From NCBI RefSeq assembly GCF_030651745.1, contig NZ_JAUSCC010000039.1, forward strand, positions 1-57,714: 57,714 bases of DNA. The letters run 5' to 3'. A model generated the notes under the pieces. That model saw only the letters and a list, made by a program, of their open reading frames with translations, searched no databases and had not been told where the DNA came from. Each line of letters starts with the position of its first letter. The stretch's first letter is position 1. The position numbers and the translations under genes are program-made. Source of the DNA: Methylophaga sp. (GTDB lineage Bacteria > Pseudomonadota > Gammaproteobacteria > Nitrosococcales > Methylophagaceae). Positions 7,373 through 17,394 of this stretch are shown piece after piece.

Positions 7373-9802
7373 GTGACTGACCTGAAACGCTTTTCTGCCA
7401 GTGCTATACCGGCAGAGCTACGCCAGCCAGCCTGGAATGAAATACTTTCCAGGCTCGGACTGGCGAGCCATGCCACAGGCATTGATACGCCAAATGACAG
7501 TGGCCATATGGCGCTGTCCATATCGGCACGCAACTCAGTATTTGTTCAACTGACTGCCGCACCACAAATTCTGTCACCTGTTGCCAGCAAAGCAACTCAA
7601 CCCTTACAGGGCACTGTATTGGTGCTCGCTTTGCTTGAAGGCACCGCACAGGTGCTGGATGCCGATCAAACCGTCAAGCTAAGTTCGGGCGACATCATGC
7701 TGCTGGACCCAAGCCAATCCTGGCAACTGGCGCTGCAAACCCGTTTTAGAATCCTGTTTATCAAGCTAGAATCCTCCAGCTTTCTGCTCAGGCTGGTGCG
7801 TACCGGTCGACAGCAAGCCAATCGCATCAGTACTCAGCAAGGTATAGGCGCTTTATGCCTGAACATGCTGCAATCGCTGACCGATCAACTGCAACATATG
7901 GAGCGCAATGAGCTGCCCGCACTGGAAGCCACACTGGCCGAGTTGCTGGTAGCCTGTCTTTCACATAAGCACTCAGAAGAAAATGACGATGCCACAGACG
8001 TGCAACTGGCTCACTTACGCCGTGTTTGTCGTTCCGTGGATGCACGGCTTGACGATCCGGAGTTAAATATCGAACAGATCGCCAGCCAGGAAGGATTATC
8101 AGCCCGCTACTTACAAAAACTGTTCAAGAACAGTGGTACGACCTTCAGCGAGTATCTGAAGAGTCGGCGGATCCAACACTGCTGTATCGATTTGGCCAAC
8201 CCGGCATTGGCGCAGTTCAGTATTGCCCAGTTATGTTACCGCTGGGGATTTAATGACGCAGCGAACTTCAGCCGTACTTTTTCGCAGTACATGGGCATGT
8301 CACCAAAAAGCTATCGCGCTGCTCCGCCGCAGGATCTGCATGAACAGCTGAGACGTGGTTGCCCACAAACCTCCCCTTCTTCCCGTTCATCCATTAGCGC
8401 TCCAGTCGAAGCACACCTGGATGACGATTTACAGAAACGCCGCAGGCCCTTTCAGGAAGTGCTAGACGATCATGCTCGCTACGCCCTTTCACTGCGGCTT
8501 GCACCCAAACGCGTGTCGTACTCACAGGATCCGGATCCGCTACCTACACCACGGCAATATTATCTGCCAGTGTCGGATAAAACCGTTCACTGGGGCTATT
8601 TCAGCAATGAGATCAAACCGGTGTTAACCATCCGCTCCGGCGATATTGTGACCATCGAAACCTTGTCCCAGCATGCCAGTGATGACTGTGAACGGATGAT
8701 TGATGGCGACCCAGGTGCACAAAGTGTTTTCCACTGGACGCATAATGCCAAAAACGTAGATCGGCGTGGTGCTGGTCCGATGGATGCCAGCATTTTTGGC
8801 CGGGGTGCCGGAGAAGGTTTTGGCGTACATATCTGTACTGGCCCTGTTTATGTCACCGATGCCGAACCCGGCGATGTGCTGGAAATACGCATACTGGATA
8901 TTCAACCCCGGACCAGCTGCAGCCCGGAGCATCAAGGCAAACATTTTGGCAGCAATGCCGCTACCTGGTGGGGCTTTCAATATGACGATCTGCTCACCGA
9001 ACCCAAAAAACGCGAAGTCGTCACCGTTTACGAAGTGCATCAACACACCCACCCGCCACATGCCAAAGCCCTCTATAACTTTCGTTGGACACCACAAACA
9101 GATCCTTATGGCATTGTGCACCCGACCATTGATTACCCCGGCATAGTGGTTGACCATTCCAGTATCGATAAGCAATTCGGCATACTCGAAAAGGCGACGA
9201 TTCCGGTACGACCACATTTTGGGGTGATGGCCGTTGCTCCACGTGAAGCTGGTTTAGTTGATTCGATTCCGCCAAGTTATTTTGGCGGCAATATGGATAA
9301 TTGGCGTGCAGGTAAAGGCAGTAAATTATTCCTGCCGGTAGCCACCGCTGGAGCACTGTTTTCGGTTGGTGATCCCCATGCTTCTCAAGGTGATTCAGAG
9401 TTATGCGGCACCGCTATCGAGTGTTCATTAACCGGTGTATTTCAGTTGGTTTTACACAAACAACGGGATCTAAAAGGCAGTTTTATGGATGGCCTCAGTC
9501 ATCCGTTTCTGGAAACCCCGGATGAATGGGTATTGCAAGGCATGAGCTTTTCAGACTATCAGGCAGAGCTGGGGCCTAACGCCCAGACTCAGGTATATAA
9601 AAATTCATCGATGGAAGCCGCCATGCGCGATGCCTTCCGAAAAGCTCGTCACTATTTAATGAAAGAACACCAGCTAAGCGAAGATGAAGCCATTTCTCTG
9701 ATTTCCGTAGCCGTGGATTTTGGTATTACCCAAGTAGTAGATGGCAATCTAGGCGTACATGCCATTATTCGCAAAGCCATTTTTCCGGATTACAAAGCCT
9801 AA
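7373..9802 (+). CDS. AraC-type regulator fused to acetamidase/formamidase domain
   Basis: One 809-residue frame joins two proteins. Residues 1-190 look like an AraC_binding_2-type ligand domain (beta-rich, GDIMLLDPSQSWQ). Residues about 215-316 are a full AraC/XylS DNA-binding domain with both helix-turn-helix units (IEQIASQEGLSARYLQKLF, and IAQLCYRWGFNDAANFSRTF followed by GMSPKSYR). A 65-residue linker with RKR-type and Ser-rich sequence leads to an FmdA/AmdA domain (about 385-809) that keeps every conserved block seen in the upstream exported enzyme, including GVHICTGPV, RPHFGVMAVAP and GDPHASQGDSELC. It has no signal peptide, so it should be cytoplasmic. The start is GTG 7373 with AAGGAA upstream. 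It probably regulates the upstream amidase gene; sensing through an enzyme-like domain is inference. Confidence 0.88.
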   Translation: MTDLKRFSASAIPAELRQPAWNEILSRLGLASHATGIDTPNDSGHMALSISARNSVFVQLTAAPQILSPVASKATQPLQGTVLVLALLEGTAQVLDADQTVKLSSGDIMLLDPSQSWQLALQTRFRILFIKLESSSFLLRLVRTGRQQANRISTQQGIGALCLNMLQSLTDQLQHMERNELPALEATLAELLVACLSHKHSEENDDATDVQLAHLRRVCRSVDARLDDPELNIEQIASQEGLSARYLQKLFKNSGTTFSEYLKSRRIQHCCIDLANPALAQFSIAQLCYRWGFNDAANFSRTFSQYMGMSPKSYRAAPPQDLHEQLRRGCPQTSPSSRSSISAPVEAHLDDDLQKRRRPFQEVLDDHARYALSLRLAPKRVSYSQDPDPLPTPRQYYLPVSDKTVHWGYFSNEIKPVLTIRSGDIVTIETLSQHASDDCERMIDGDPGAQSVFHWTHNAKNVDRRGAGPMDASIFGRGAGEGFGVHICTGPVYVTDAEPGDVLEIRILDIQPRTSCSPEHQGKHFGSNAATWWGFQYDDLLTEPKKREVVTVYEVHQHTHPPHAKALYNFRWTPQTDPYGIVHPTIDYPGIVVDHSSIDKQFGILEKATIPVRPHFGVMAVAPREAGLVDSIPPSYFGGNMDNWRAGKGSKLFLPVATAGALFSVGDPHASQGDSELCGTAIECSLTGVFQLVLHKQRDLKGSFMDGLSHPFLETPDEWVLQGMSFSDYQAELGPNAQTQVYKNSSMEAAMRDAFRKARHYLMKEHQLSEDEAISLISVAVDFGITQVVDGNLGVHAIIRKAIFPDYKA

Positions 9803-10039
9803 CCCCACCAGGCTTCTGTTTATGATTAAGGGTTGGTGCCATTTACCTATCCGTTAGTTAGTTATTTATCCATGAAAAATTCTTTTTAAGCCAGCAACCA
9901 GCGGCTCGCAATACACAAGCATTCTGTGATGCAGTTCTCTTTACTCAGGTTAATGCGATTAGCTGAGCCCGGCGCAGAATAGATTTTGATTTTTTCACAA
10001 ATCACTCTCCCTCTATTCACCGCAATCTAAGGATAAGTC
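9803..10039. other. Intergenic region before the catalase gene
   Basis: 237 bases without a gene. A short AAGCCT/AGGCTT hairpin spans the upstream stop (9795-9815). A clear AAGGATAAG ribosome site precedes the catalase ATG. I see no OxyR or sigma-S element that I can defend. Confidence 0.5.
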
Positions 10040-12112
10040 ATGGATAAAACCGATCCGAAAATAAACCGAGGTCATGGTGGAGAAACCCATCAACAAAAAA
10101 CCGCTGATACCTCAATACTCACTACCCAGCAAGGCGGTCCGATTGCTGACGATCAGAATTCTTTAAAAGCCGGAGCACGTGGTCCGACCTTAATGGAAGA
10201 TCATATTCTTCGTGAAAAGCTGTTCCATTTTGATCATGAGCGTATACCAGAACGGGTGGTGCATGCTCGTGGCTTTGGTGCTCACGGTTATTTTGAAACC
10301 ACCGAGTCTTTAGCAGACGTCACCTCTGCTGATATTTTCCAACGTAAAGGCGAAAGAACCCCTGCCTTTGTACGTTTTTCAACCGTAGCTGGCAGTAAAG
10401 GTTCAGCTGATCTGGCGCGTGATGTTCGCGGTTTTGCCGTCAAACTGTATACCAAAGAAGGCAACTGGGACATTGTTGGTAATAACATCCCTGTGTTTTT
10501 TATTCAGGATGCAATGAAATTTCCTGATCTGGTTCACGCCGTCAAGGAAGAACCCGATAGTGGATTTCCTCAGGCGCAATCCGCCCATGATAATTTTTGG
10601 GATTTTGCGTCATTGATGCCGGAAAGCATGCATATGCTGATGTGGCAAATGTCAGATCGTACGATTCCACGCTCATTTCGGTTTATGGAAGGCTTTGGCG
10701 TTCACAGTTTTCGACTGATTGATAAAAATGGCAAAGCCCAGTTTGTAAAATTTCACTGGAAACCGAAACTGGGCATGCAGTCAGTTTTATGGGATGAAGC
10801 GTTAAAAATCAACGGGGCCGATCCAGATTTTCACCGTCGTGATTTATGGAACGCTATCAGTCAGGGTGACTACCCTGAATGGGAACTGGGACTGCAGATT
10901 TTTGATGATGAATTTGCTGATAAATTTGAGTTTGATGTGTTGGATGCTACCAAACTGATCCCTGAAGAACAGGTTCCGATTCGTGTAGTTGGCCGCTTAG
11001 TGCTCGATCGAGTGGTAAGTAACTTTTTTGCCGAAACCGAACAGGTCGCTTTTTGTACCCAAAATATCGTTAAAGGTATCGATCATTCTAATGATCCCTT
11101 GCTGCAAGGCAGAAACTTTTCCTATCTCGATACCCAGCTAAAACGACTCGGTGGGCCTAATTTCACTCACATTCCAATCAATGCGCCAAAATGCCCGATG
11201 CATCATTTCCAGCAAGATGGACATATGGCGATGCACAATCCAACCGGCCGAGCCAACTATGAGCCCAATAGCTGGGGTGAAGAAGAAGGTGGTCCTCGTG
11301 AAGATCCGGCGAGAGGCTTTGAAAGTTATCCTGAAGATGTATCAGGACCAAAAGTCCGTGAACGTTCTGAAACTTTTGCTGATCACTACAGCCAAGCCAG
11401 ACAGTTTTTCATCAGTCAAACGGAGATTGAGCAACAGCATATTATCAATGCGTTTTCGTTTGAACTCAGCAAAGTCAAAACACCAGCCATCCGTAAACGC
11501 ATGGTCAGTCATCTGTTGAATATTGATCAACAATTGGCCGAGAAAGTGGCCGAGAAACTGGGTATCGATCCGTTGCCAAAACCGGCTGATGCAGCAATGC
11601 CAACACGTGATGATTTGCCAGCCTCAGATAAGTTGAGCATTCTCAAGAATGGTCCTGAAAGTTTCAAAGGTCGCAAAGTTGGCGTATTAATGACCGATGG
11701 ATTCGATGCAGACATATTCAAATCGCTTGAGAAGTCACTTAAAGCCGAAGGAGCAATGTTTGAAGTAATTGCACCACATAGTGGTGAAATCAAAAGCAGC
11801 GCCGGCAAAACAATCACTGTGGATGAGAAAGTCGATGGTGCCCCTTCGGTATTGTTTGATGCAGTTGTGATTTTGCCCAGCAAAGATGGTGGCAAAAAAC
11901 TGGCTGAGATCCCTCAAGCCATAACGTTTGTAATGGATGCTTTCAATCACAAGAAATTTATCGGCTATGCAGATGACGCTATGTCACTTCTGGAAAAAGC
12001 CGGTATAAGTGAAATGCTGGATGAAGGCTGTCTGAAGTTGAGTAATGACAAAACCACCGACAAATTTACCAAAAATTGTCGTGATCTTCGTTTTTGGCAG
12101 CGTGCCGGCTAG
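10040..12112 (+). CDS. katE: Large-subunit catalase, HPII type
   Basis: A 690-residue clade II monofunctional haem catalase that converts hydrogen peroxide to water and oxygen in the cytoplasm. The active-site His is in [11 protein letters not shown] (H75), the distal Asn in GNNIPVFF (about N148) and the proximal haem-ligand Tyr in RNFSYLDTQ (about Y362). Residues about 540-690 form the extra DJ-1/PfpI-like C-terminal domain typical of the large HPII enzymes ([16 protein letters not shown]). In E. coli this enzyme is a stationary-phase, RpoS-dependent protein; the same regulation here is inference. The start is ATG 10040 with a good Shine-Dalgarno. A strong hairpin follows the gene. Confidence 0.96.
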   Translation: MDKTDPKINRGHGGETHQQKTADTSILTTQQGGPIADDQNSLKAGARGPTLMEDHILREKLFHFDHERIPERVVHARGFGAHGYFETTESLADVTSADIFQRKGERTPAFVRFSTVAGSKGSADLARDVRGFAVKLYTKEGNWDIVGNNIPVFFIQDAMKFPDLVHAVKEEPDSGFPQAQSAHDNFWDFASLMPESMHMLMWQMSDRTIPRSFRFMEGFGVHSFRLIDKNGKAQFVKFHWKPKLGMQSVLWDEALKINGADPDFHRRDLWNAISQGDYPEWELGLQIFDDEFADKFEFDVLDATKLIPEEQVPIRVVGRLVLDRVVSNFFAETEQVAFCTQNIVKGIDHSNDPLLQGRNFSYLDTQLKRLGGPNFTHIPINAPKCPMHHFQQDGHMAMHNPTGRANYEPNSWGEEEGGPREDPARGFESYPEDVSGPKVRERSETFADHYSQARQFFISQTEIEQQHIINAFSFELSKVKTPAIRKRMVSHLLNIDQQLAEKVAEKLGIDPLPKPADAAMPTRDDLPASDKLSILKNGPESFKGRKVGVLMTDGFDADIFKSLEKSLKAEGAMFEVIAPHSGEIKSSAGKTITVDEKVDGAPSVLFDAVVILPSKDGGKKLAEIPQAITFVMDAFNHKKFIGYADDAMSLLEKAGISEMLDEGCLKLSNDKTTDKFTKNCRDLRFWQRAG

Positions 12113-12145
12113 TTAGTTTGTACATTGAAATAACGTGCTGATTTG

Positions 12146-12177
12146 TATCACCCGTTTGAATGATCAAGCGGGTGATA
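12146..12177 (+). terminator. Hairpin terminator after catalase gene
   Basis: A 14-base-pair stem (one G-T pair) with an ATGA loop starts 34 bases after the katE stop, followed by only a short T-rich run (TTGGTTG). It overlaps a possible upstream start of the next gene, which supports the later start for that gene. Confidence 0.6.
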
Positions 12178-12219
12178 TTGGTTGTGATTGCTATAAAACT
12201 TCTTAATAGGGAGATCGCC

Positions 12220-13380
12220 ATGGTCGCCAGACGCTATTCCTACACACTGATTATCCTGGTTTTACTCGCTGTCGCTTTAATCATTCTGCGTATGCAATTG
12301 CCTTCAATAGTTAAAGACTATTTGAACGACAAGCTGGCCAATATGGATAACTATCAAGGCGAAATTGCTGATGTCGATATTCATCTGTGGCGTGGCGCCT
12401 ATTCTGTTGATCAGCTTGAAATCACCCAAAAAGACCAACCTTCCGTAGTATTTTTTAAAGCCGAGACCATAGATACATCAGTAAGCTGGAAATCTTTATT
12501 TAAAGGTAAAGTTGTCGCCAATGTTGATTTAATAGATGCCGAACTGCATCTGATCGATGATGGATCTGAAGACAAACCGGATGAAGAATCCACCTGGCGG
12601 CAGACAGTACAGGACATCATTCCATTACAGATAGATCAATTAAATATCCTAGATGGTGAAATTCATTTCCATAACTTCACCTCTGATCCGCCGGTCCATC
12701 TGGTATTCCATCAACTCAATGGTGAAATTAATAATCTGAGCAACGCTGATCGTAGTGAAGGGCTTGAATACGCCAATTTTGATGTGCAGGGACTATTATT
12801 TGATAACGCCAACGCCACGATGAACGGGCATCTCGATCCCTTGGGCGATTTTCATAATTTTGAGCTCAACCTTAAAATCACCGGCATCGAACTGATTAAA
12901 CTCAATGATGTTTCTGAGGCCTATGGCAATTTCAATTTCAAATCCGGTAACGGCGATTTTGTAATGGAGTTGCAAGCTGAGGATTCTCAATTAACCGGTT
13001 ATGCCAAACCCGTTTTGGATAATGTCGAAATTTTTGATTTGGAAAAAGATCTTGAAGAAGGCATTTTCAATGCTGCCTGGCACGCGATAGTCGCTGCTTT
13101 TGGTCAGATATTCCGTAATAAACCCAGAGACCGCATTGCCACCCAAATTGAAATCCGTGGCGATCTCGATCAGCCTGATGTCAGTGCTTGGCAGGCGTTT
13201 CTTTCTATTATGCAAAATGCATTTGTCAACGCCTTTGAAAGTGATTTTGGCCGGGAAACCGATGCGAAGGCATCACCTACACAAGATAAAAACGCTAAAT
13301 CTGAATCTCGCTCTGAATCAGAAACTGAAACGGATGCTGTGAATTGTCAGCTTCAGCCTATGTGGGAGCAATGCGATTAA
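12220..13380 (+). CDS. DUF748/AsmA-like membrane-anchored protein
   Basis: A 386-residue protein with one N-terminal membrane helix (about residues 8-25) and a long periplasmic beta-rich part with the DUF748 pattern (FFKAETIDTSVSWKSLFKGKVVANVDLIDAELHLID, then WRQTVQDIIPLQIDQLNILDGEIHFHN). AsmA-like proteins are linked to outer-membrane lipid transport or envelope homeostasis; the exact role of this group is not known. The C-terminal 45 residues are Ser/Glu/Lys-rich and end with two Cys residues (NCQLQPMWEQCD). ATG 12220 is preceded by GGGAGA and is preferred to the upstream starts, which lie in the catalase terminator. Confidence 0.75.
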   Translation: MVARRYSYTLIILVLLAVALIILRMQLPSIVKDYLNDKLANMDNYQGEIADVDIHLWRGAYSVDQLEITQKDQPSVVFFKAETIDTSVSWKSLFKGKVVANVDLIDAELHLIDDGSEDKPDEESTWRQTVQDIIPLQIDQLNILDGEIHFHNFTSDPPVHLVFHQLNGEINNLSNADRSEGLEYANFDVQGLLFDNANATMNGHLDPLGDFHNFELNLKITGIELIKLNDVSEAYGNFNFKSGNGDFVMELQAEDSQLTGYAKPVLDNVEIFDLEKDLEEGIFNAAWHAIVAAFGQIFRNKPRDRIATQIEIRGDLDQPDVSAWQAFLSIMQNAFVNAFESDFGRETDAKASPTQDKNAKSESRSESETETDAVNCQLQPMWEQCD

Positions 13381-13413
13381 TCGATATATCGCCAGCAGTA
13401 AGATTAATAGGCC

Positions 13414-13710
13414 TTAGTTGTTCCGAATAGCGGCTACCAATTCCGACTTACTCATTTTGCTACGTCCCTTGATGTTTAATTGGCTGGCCCGATTATACAA
13501 TTCCTGCTTAGTACGCGATTCCAAAGAAGAATTAGGGTTGCCAGTTCCTTGTGTGGTCTTCGATGGCGTGCGCCCTTCCTGACGCCGTTGTTTATTCACC
13601 GTACGAGCGGCAATCTCTTCGGCTTTATCGGTCTTTTTGCCGCTTTTTTCCTGCTGATCTTTAATATGCTCATATTGACGTTCATCTTTATCTGTCCATT
13701 CGGCAGTCAT
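13414..13710 (-). CDS. Small Rho_N/SAP-like nucleic-acid-binding protein
   Basis: A 98-residue charged protein. The N-terminal half (WTDKDERQYEHIKDQQEKSGK...AARTVNK) matches small proteins often annotated as plasmid stabilisation proteins. The C-terminal 30 residues (TKQELYNRASQLNIKGRSKMSKSELVAAIRN) form a SAP/Rho N-terminal-type helix-extended-helix nucleic-acid-binding motif. A perfect AGGAGG precedes the ATG at 13710. Similar proteins are often stress-induced and lie near catalase genes, which fits this position, but the function is unproven. Confidence 0.7.
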   Translation of the reverse strand: MTAEWTDKDERQYEHIKDQQEKSGKKTDKAEEIAARTVNKQRRQEGRTPSKTTQGTGNPNSSLESRTKQELYNRASQLNIKGRSKMSKSELVAAIRNN

Positions 13711-13820
13711 AATGAACCTCCTATTAATAGCTTAAGAATTGACTAAACCAGATTACCAATTCCATCAACACGATGACTTTAGCCTTGGTTAAAGTTGCGG
13801 TACTTAGTAGCACAGACAAT

Positions 13821-13858
13821 AAAAAGGCCCTGTCAGAAAAAACTGGCAGGGCCTTTTT
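13821..13858. terminator. Bidirectional terminator
   Basis: AAAAAGGCCCTGTCAG pairs with CTGGCAGGGCCTTTTT around a short A-rich loop, with A and T tracts on both sides. It lies downstream of the minus-strand TonB-receptor gene ending at 13883. Confidence 0.9.
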
Positions 13859-13882
13859 GATCTTTATGATTTTCTATCTTAA

Positions 13883-16339
13883 TTAGAAATCATATTTCAA
13901 TGTCAGATTGGCGTTACGTGGTGCACCATAGGCTAACTGACTGTAAAAACCGATATTGGTGTAATACTTTTCGTCAAACAGGTTATTGATATTCAGCTGG
14001 GCACTTAATGCCGGTGTTACCTGATATTTAGCCATCAACCTGACAATCGCATAACTATCCTGCTTTAACTTTTCGACCTGACCTAATGGATTAGTAGCCA
14101 TTGTGTAGTTAGAGCTTTCCCAGTTGACGCCACCACCCAAGGTTAATTGATCCAACCGATAGCTAGTAAACAAGGTTGCTGTTCGACGTGGATGACGAGT
14201 ATTCACAGCTGTACCGTCGGCATCTTCGGCTTGGAACTGTGACCAGCCCACCATCAAATTCCAATTATCGGTAATAGCGCCAGATATTTCTGCCTCAAAC
14301 CCTTTACTGGTAGTGCCTTCTGCAGCGTAGTAAGCCTGATTAATAGTGCCGGGGATCAAATTACCGACATCGGCCTGTGCCAGATTGTCCTGCTCAATAC
14401 GGAAAACTGAAACCATTGCATTGACCCGGCCTTGCAGATATTCAGCCTTGATGCCCGCTTCATAGTTTTCACCTTCCAATGGATCAAGGTAATTGCCATT
14501 GAGATCCTGATAATCCTGTGGATTAAAGATATCGGTATAACTGACATAAGCCGAATAGATATCATTAATCTCATAGATCAAACCAGCATAAGGCGTGACA
14601 ACCTGATGATGATCAAAGTTATAGCGATCACCATTCCATTTCATGCCTTCCATTTCCCAGTTGGTAATACGACTACCCAGGATCAATTTCAGCGGATCGG
14701 CAAGTGTCAGCCGAGCAACGGCATAACCGCCAACCTGTTTGGTTTTTTGGGTGGTGTAGGTGGTTTTTTCACCCCACTCAGGCTCAGAATATGAACCGTC
14801 CCATTCGTAAAAGCTTCCTGGTGCTGTGGCGACTCGTGGCCGGTTATCGGTAATTAAATCCTGTTTACTGTGTAAAAAACCCACCGTCAGTTCATGACTT
14901 TTGCCGGCAAAATCGAAAGGCAGGGATCCATAAATATCAATATTGTCCTGCTCTCTTTCCACATCGTACCAAGTCGGGCTGGCAGACATACCAAAGCCCG
15001 TTGTCCTGTCTGGTGCCCCGGACAGATATACCAACCTTAAATCGGCTTCATTGATGTTTTTGGTATATCCGGCATAAAGTTTTAAGCCAGAATCAAATAC
15101 ATGCTCAACATTGGCAAAATAGTTGGTATGGGTTGAACTCCACTCCGTCCAGTCGGCTGCCGTGGTTTTTGAACGAGACCAGTCTGTTCTACCGCCATCA
15201 CTAAACCAGGTTGGTAAACCACCCCAGGTTGAGCCTGTAGGTTTATTTTGTTGTTGGCTAATACCGATATTCATTAAGGTGTTGTCTGTGATATCAGCCG
15301 CTAAAGTGCCATAAAACACGGTTTTTTCATTTTCCAGCAAATCGATAAATGAACGCTCATCCAAATAACTACCAACCACTCGACCACGTACTGTTCCGGC
15401 TTCATTAAGTGGCGTAGAAATATCGACCGTACCTTGATAGCGATCCCAGCTGCCCGCACTAACAGAAGCATGCCCGGTAAACTCTTTGCTATCGGCTTTT
15501 TTACGTACCAGATTAATTGCCGCGGAAGGGTTACCTGCCCCGGAAATCAAACCACTGGCACCACGGACTACCTCAACACGGTCATAAATTACCGTATCCA
15601 TTTGTGACTCACCCGCCGCCCAGCCAGATGTCCAAGTGGTTGGAACACCATCTATTTGATAATTATCAATATCAAAACCACGAGCCGAAAAGCCAAATCG
15701 AGAACTATCGAAAGACTTTGCCGTAACACCGGTCACCGTATTAACGACATCGGTCAGCGACTCCAGCTGCATATCATCAATCATTTGCCGGGTAACCACT
15801 GATACAGACTGTGGTGTTTCACGAATAGATAAACCCAGTCGCGTCGCGGTATTCATCGATCCGGTAGTGTAGGAATTAGTGCCTTCGGTATTACTACCTA
15901 TGCCAGTGGCATTAACCTGTACCGGTGCCAAAGTTACGCTATCAACTTCTGTAGTATTGGCTGAAGCGCTTTGTTGCAATTGATAGCTATCAGCAGCGGT
16001 TTTCACCACTTGTAAGTTAGTGCCTTGCAAGAGCTGCTGTAAAGCGGAATCCACTGAATGGTCGCCTGTCAGTCCTGAACTTTGCAGGCCACGGGTTAAC
16101 GCAGCATCAAAATAAATATTCACTCCTGCCTGACTGGCAAAACGATTTAACACACTGCCTAACTCACCAGCCTGAATGGAATAGCTTTGGGTGACCGTCT
16201 CGGCCATGGTCATTGTCGAATACACACTGACCGGCATTAATAACGCACTGCATAACAACAATTGCCTGCTGGAACCTGAGATCCGTTGGATAGCACGAAC
16301 AATAGGCGTTTTTTGGGGTGTCGATAGATTAGTTTGCAT
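13883..16339 (-). CDS. TonB-dependent ferric-siderophore receptor with STN domain (cassette 1)
   Basis: An 818-residue outer-membrane transporter. A signal peptide ends near MTMAETV. The STN signalling domain (about 45-125, YSIQAGELGSVLNRFASQAGVNIYFD) marks a transducer that contacts a FecR protein. The plug domain follows (ETPQSVSVVTRQMIDD, VEVVRGASGLISGAGNPSAAINLVRKK), then a 22-strand barrel ending in Phe. Sequence flavour is of the FhuE/FpvA group for hydroxamate-type or pyoverdine-type siderophores, but the ligand cannot be assigned. The start is ATG 16339 with AGAGGA upstream; the open frame before it is not needed. It belongs with fecR and fecI just upstream. Confidence 0.92.
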   Translation of the reverse strand: MQTNLSTPQKTPIVRAIQRISGSSRQLLLCSALLMPVSVYSTMTMAETVTQSYSIQAGELGSVLNRFASQAGVNIYFDAALTRGLQSSGLTGDHSVDSALQQLLQGTNLQVVKTAADSYQLQQSASANTTEVDSVTLAPVQVNATGIGSNTEGTNSYTTGSMNTATRLGLSIRETPQSVSVVTRQMIDDMQLESLTDVVNTVTGVTAKSFDSSRFGFSARGFDIDNYQIDGVPTTWTSGWAAGESQMDTVIYDRVEVVRGASGLISGAGNPSAAINLVRKKADSKEFTGHASVSAGSWDRYQGTVDISTPLNEAGTVRGRVVGSYLDERSFIDLLENEKTVFYGTLAADITDNTLMNIGISQQQNKPTGSTWGGLPTWFSDGGRTDWSRSKTTAADWTEWSSTHTNYFANVEHVFDSGLKLYAGYTKNINEADLRLVYLSGAPDRTTGFGMSASPTWYDVEREQDNIDIYGSLPFDFAGKSHELTVGFLHSKQDLITDNRPRVATAPGSFYEWDGSYSEPEWGEKTTYTTQKTKQVGGYAVARLTLADPLKLILGSRITNWEMEGMKWNGDRYNFDHHQVVTPYAGLIYEINDIYSAYVSYTDIFNPQDYQDLNGNYLDPLEGENYEAGIKAEYLQGRVNAMVSVFRIEQDNLAQADVGNLIPGTINQAYYAAEGTTSKGFEAEISGAITDNWNLMVGWSQFQAEDADGTAVNTRHPRRTATLFTSYRLDQLTLGGGVNWESSNYTMATNPLGQVEKLKQDSYAIVRLMAKYQVTPALSAQLNINNLFDEKYYTNIGFYSQLAYGAPRNANLTLKYDF

Positions 16340-16419
16340 AAGTCCTCTTGTATGAATAACGCAAGTTAATGGGTTACCCACAAAGACGAAGCAACTTCTA
16401 AAAAGGTATAAGTTTGGGA

Positions 16420-17394
16420 TTATGCAGGGTGAACTGAAACCCAATAACGACTGCGGAAAGTCACGGCAACCGGAAACAGTCGACTCACCGCCATTAACGC
16501 CTGATCGGTATTGGTGACATCAAAAGTGCCACTGATATGGTATTTGGCGAGTTCGGGTTCAACACGAATAATGCCGGGTCGATAACGGCTAAGTTGATTG
16601 AGAAACTGATCCAGCGGCATATCGTTAATGACCAGCTTTTGCTGCAGCCACGCATCTTCACCTTCGGCGAGAGTGGTCAGCGGCTGAAATTGATTATGAC
16701 TAAAAGTCAGTTTATTTCCCGCCGAACAGATCATCTGTTGTTTGTCCGGTAAGCTGACTTTGACTTGATGCTGGAAGACCTTCAGTACCGTTTTATCCGA
16801 TTGTTGATGAACGGAAAAACGAGTGCCCAAAGGTTTTAACAAACCTTGTTCAGTTTGAACGTAAAAGGGCCTGATATCTTGGTTAGAGCTGGTAGAAATC
16901 ATGATCTCACCTTGTTTAAGGTGCAATCTGCGCTCTGTCGGAGAAAATTCAACATTGATTGCCGACGCACTGTTGAGCGTTACCATAGAGCCATCGGCCA
17001 AGGTCAGCTGTCTTACTTCTCCGGTGTGAGTGTAATGATCTGCCAGCATCAAACTGGCAGGAGAATACTGCCAGGCTAACCAACTCGAAGAAGAGATGAC
17101 TCCAAGCCCGGCAATGCTTTTCAGTATGTTTCTACGGGGATTGGCAACTGGCTTTTCTTCGTCACTATTGAGGGAATCAAAGGCCAAATCTCCGGGCAGC
17201 CCTTTAAGTTTCTGCTGCAATTTCTCCAGCTGTTGCCAGGCCCATTGATTTTCAGCCTGCTCAATCAACCACTGTTGCCAGGCTCGACGATGTTTTTCAG
17301 TAACGGATTCTGCGCTGAGCTCCACATGCCACTGGGCAGCATCCTTTAACGCTTTTTGTTGTTGCGGTGTGATATTTGCTGACGCGGCGATCAT
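16420..17394 (-). CDS. FecR-family anti-sigma regulator (cassette 1)
   Basis: A 324-residue inner-membrane signal protein. The N-terminal cytoplasmic DUF4880 region (about 10-60, AAQWHVELSAESV...AWQQWL) binds the sigma factor. RRNILK followed by a hydrophobic helix (about 92-112) forms a twin-arginine-like membrane anchor, as known for FecR. The periplasmic FecR domain (TGEVRQLTLADGSMVTLNSASAINVEF) and the C-terminal STN-contacting part (PLDQFLNQLSRYRPGII...ISGTFDVTNTDQAL) follow. The ATG overlaps the fecI stop as ATGA, so the two are translationally coupled. An 80-base gap separates it from the receptor gene. Confidence 0.92.
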   Translation of the reverse strand: MIAASANITPQQQKALKDAAQWHVELSAESVTEKHRRAWQQWLIEQAENQWAWQQLEKLQQKLKGLPGDLAFDSLNSDEEKPVANPRRNILKSIAGLGVISSSSWLAWQYSPASLMLADHYTHTGEVRQLTLADGSMVTLNSASAINVEFSPTERRLHLKQGEIMISTSSNQDIRPFYVQTEQGLLKPLGTRFSVHQQSDKTVLKVFQHQVKVSLPDKQQMICSAGNKLTFSHNQFQPLTTLAEGEDAWLQQKLVINDMPLDQFLNQLSRYRPGIIRVEPELAKYHISGTFDVTNTDQALMAVSRLFPVAVTFRSRYWVSVHPA

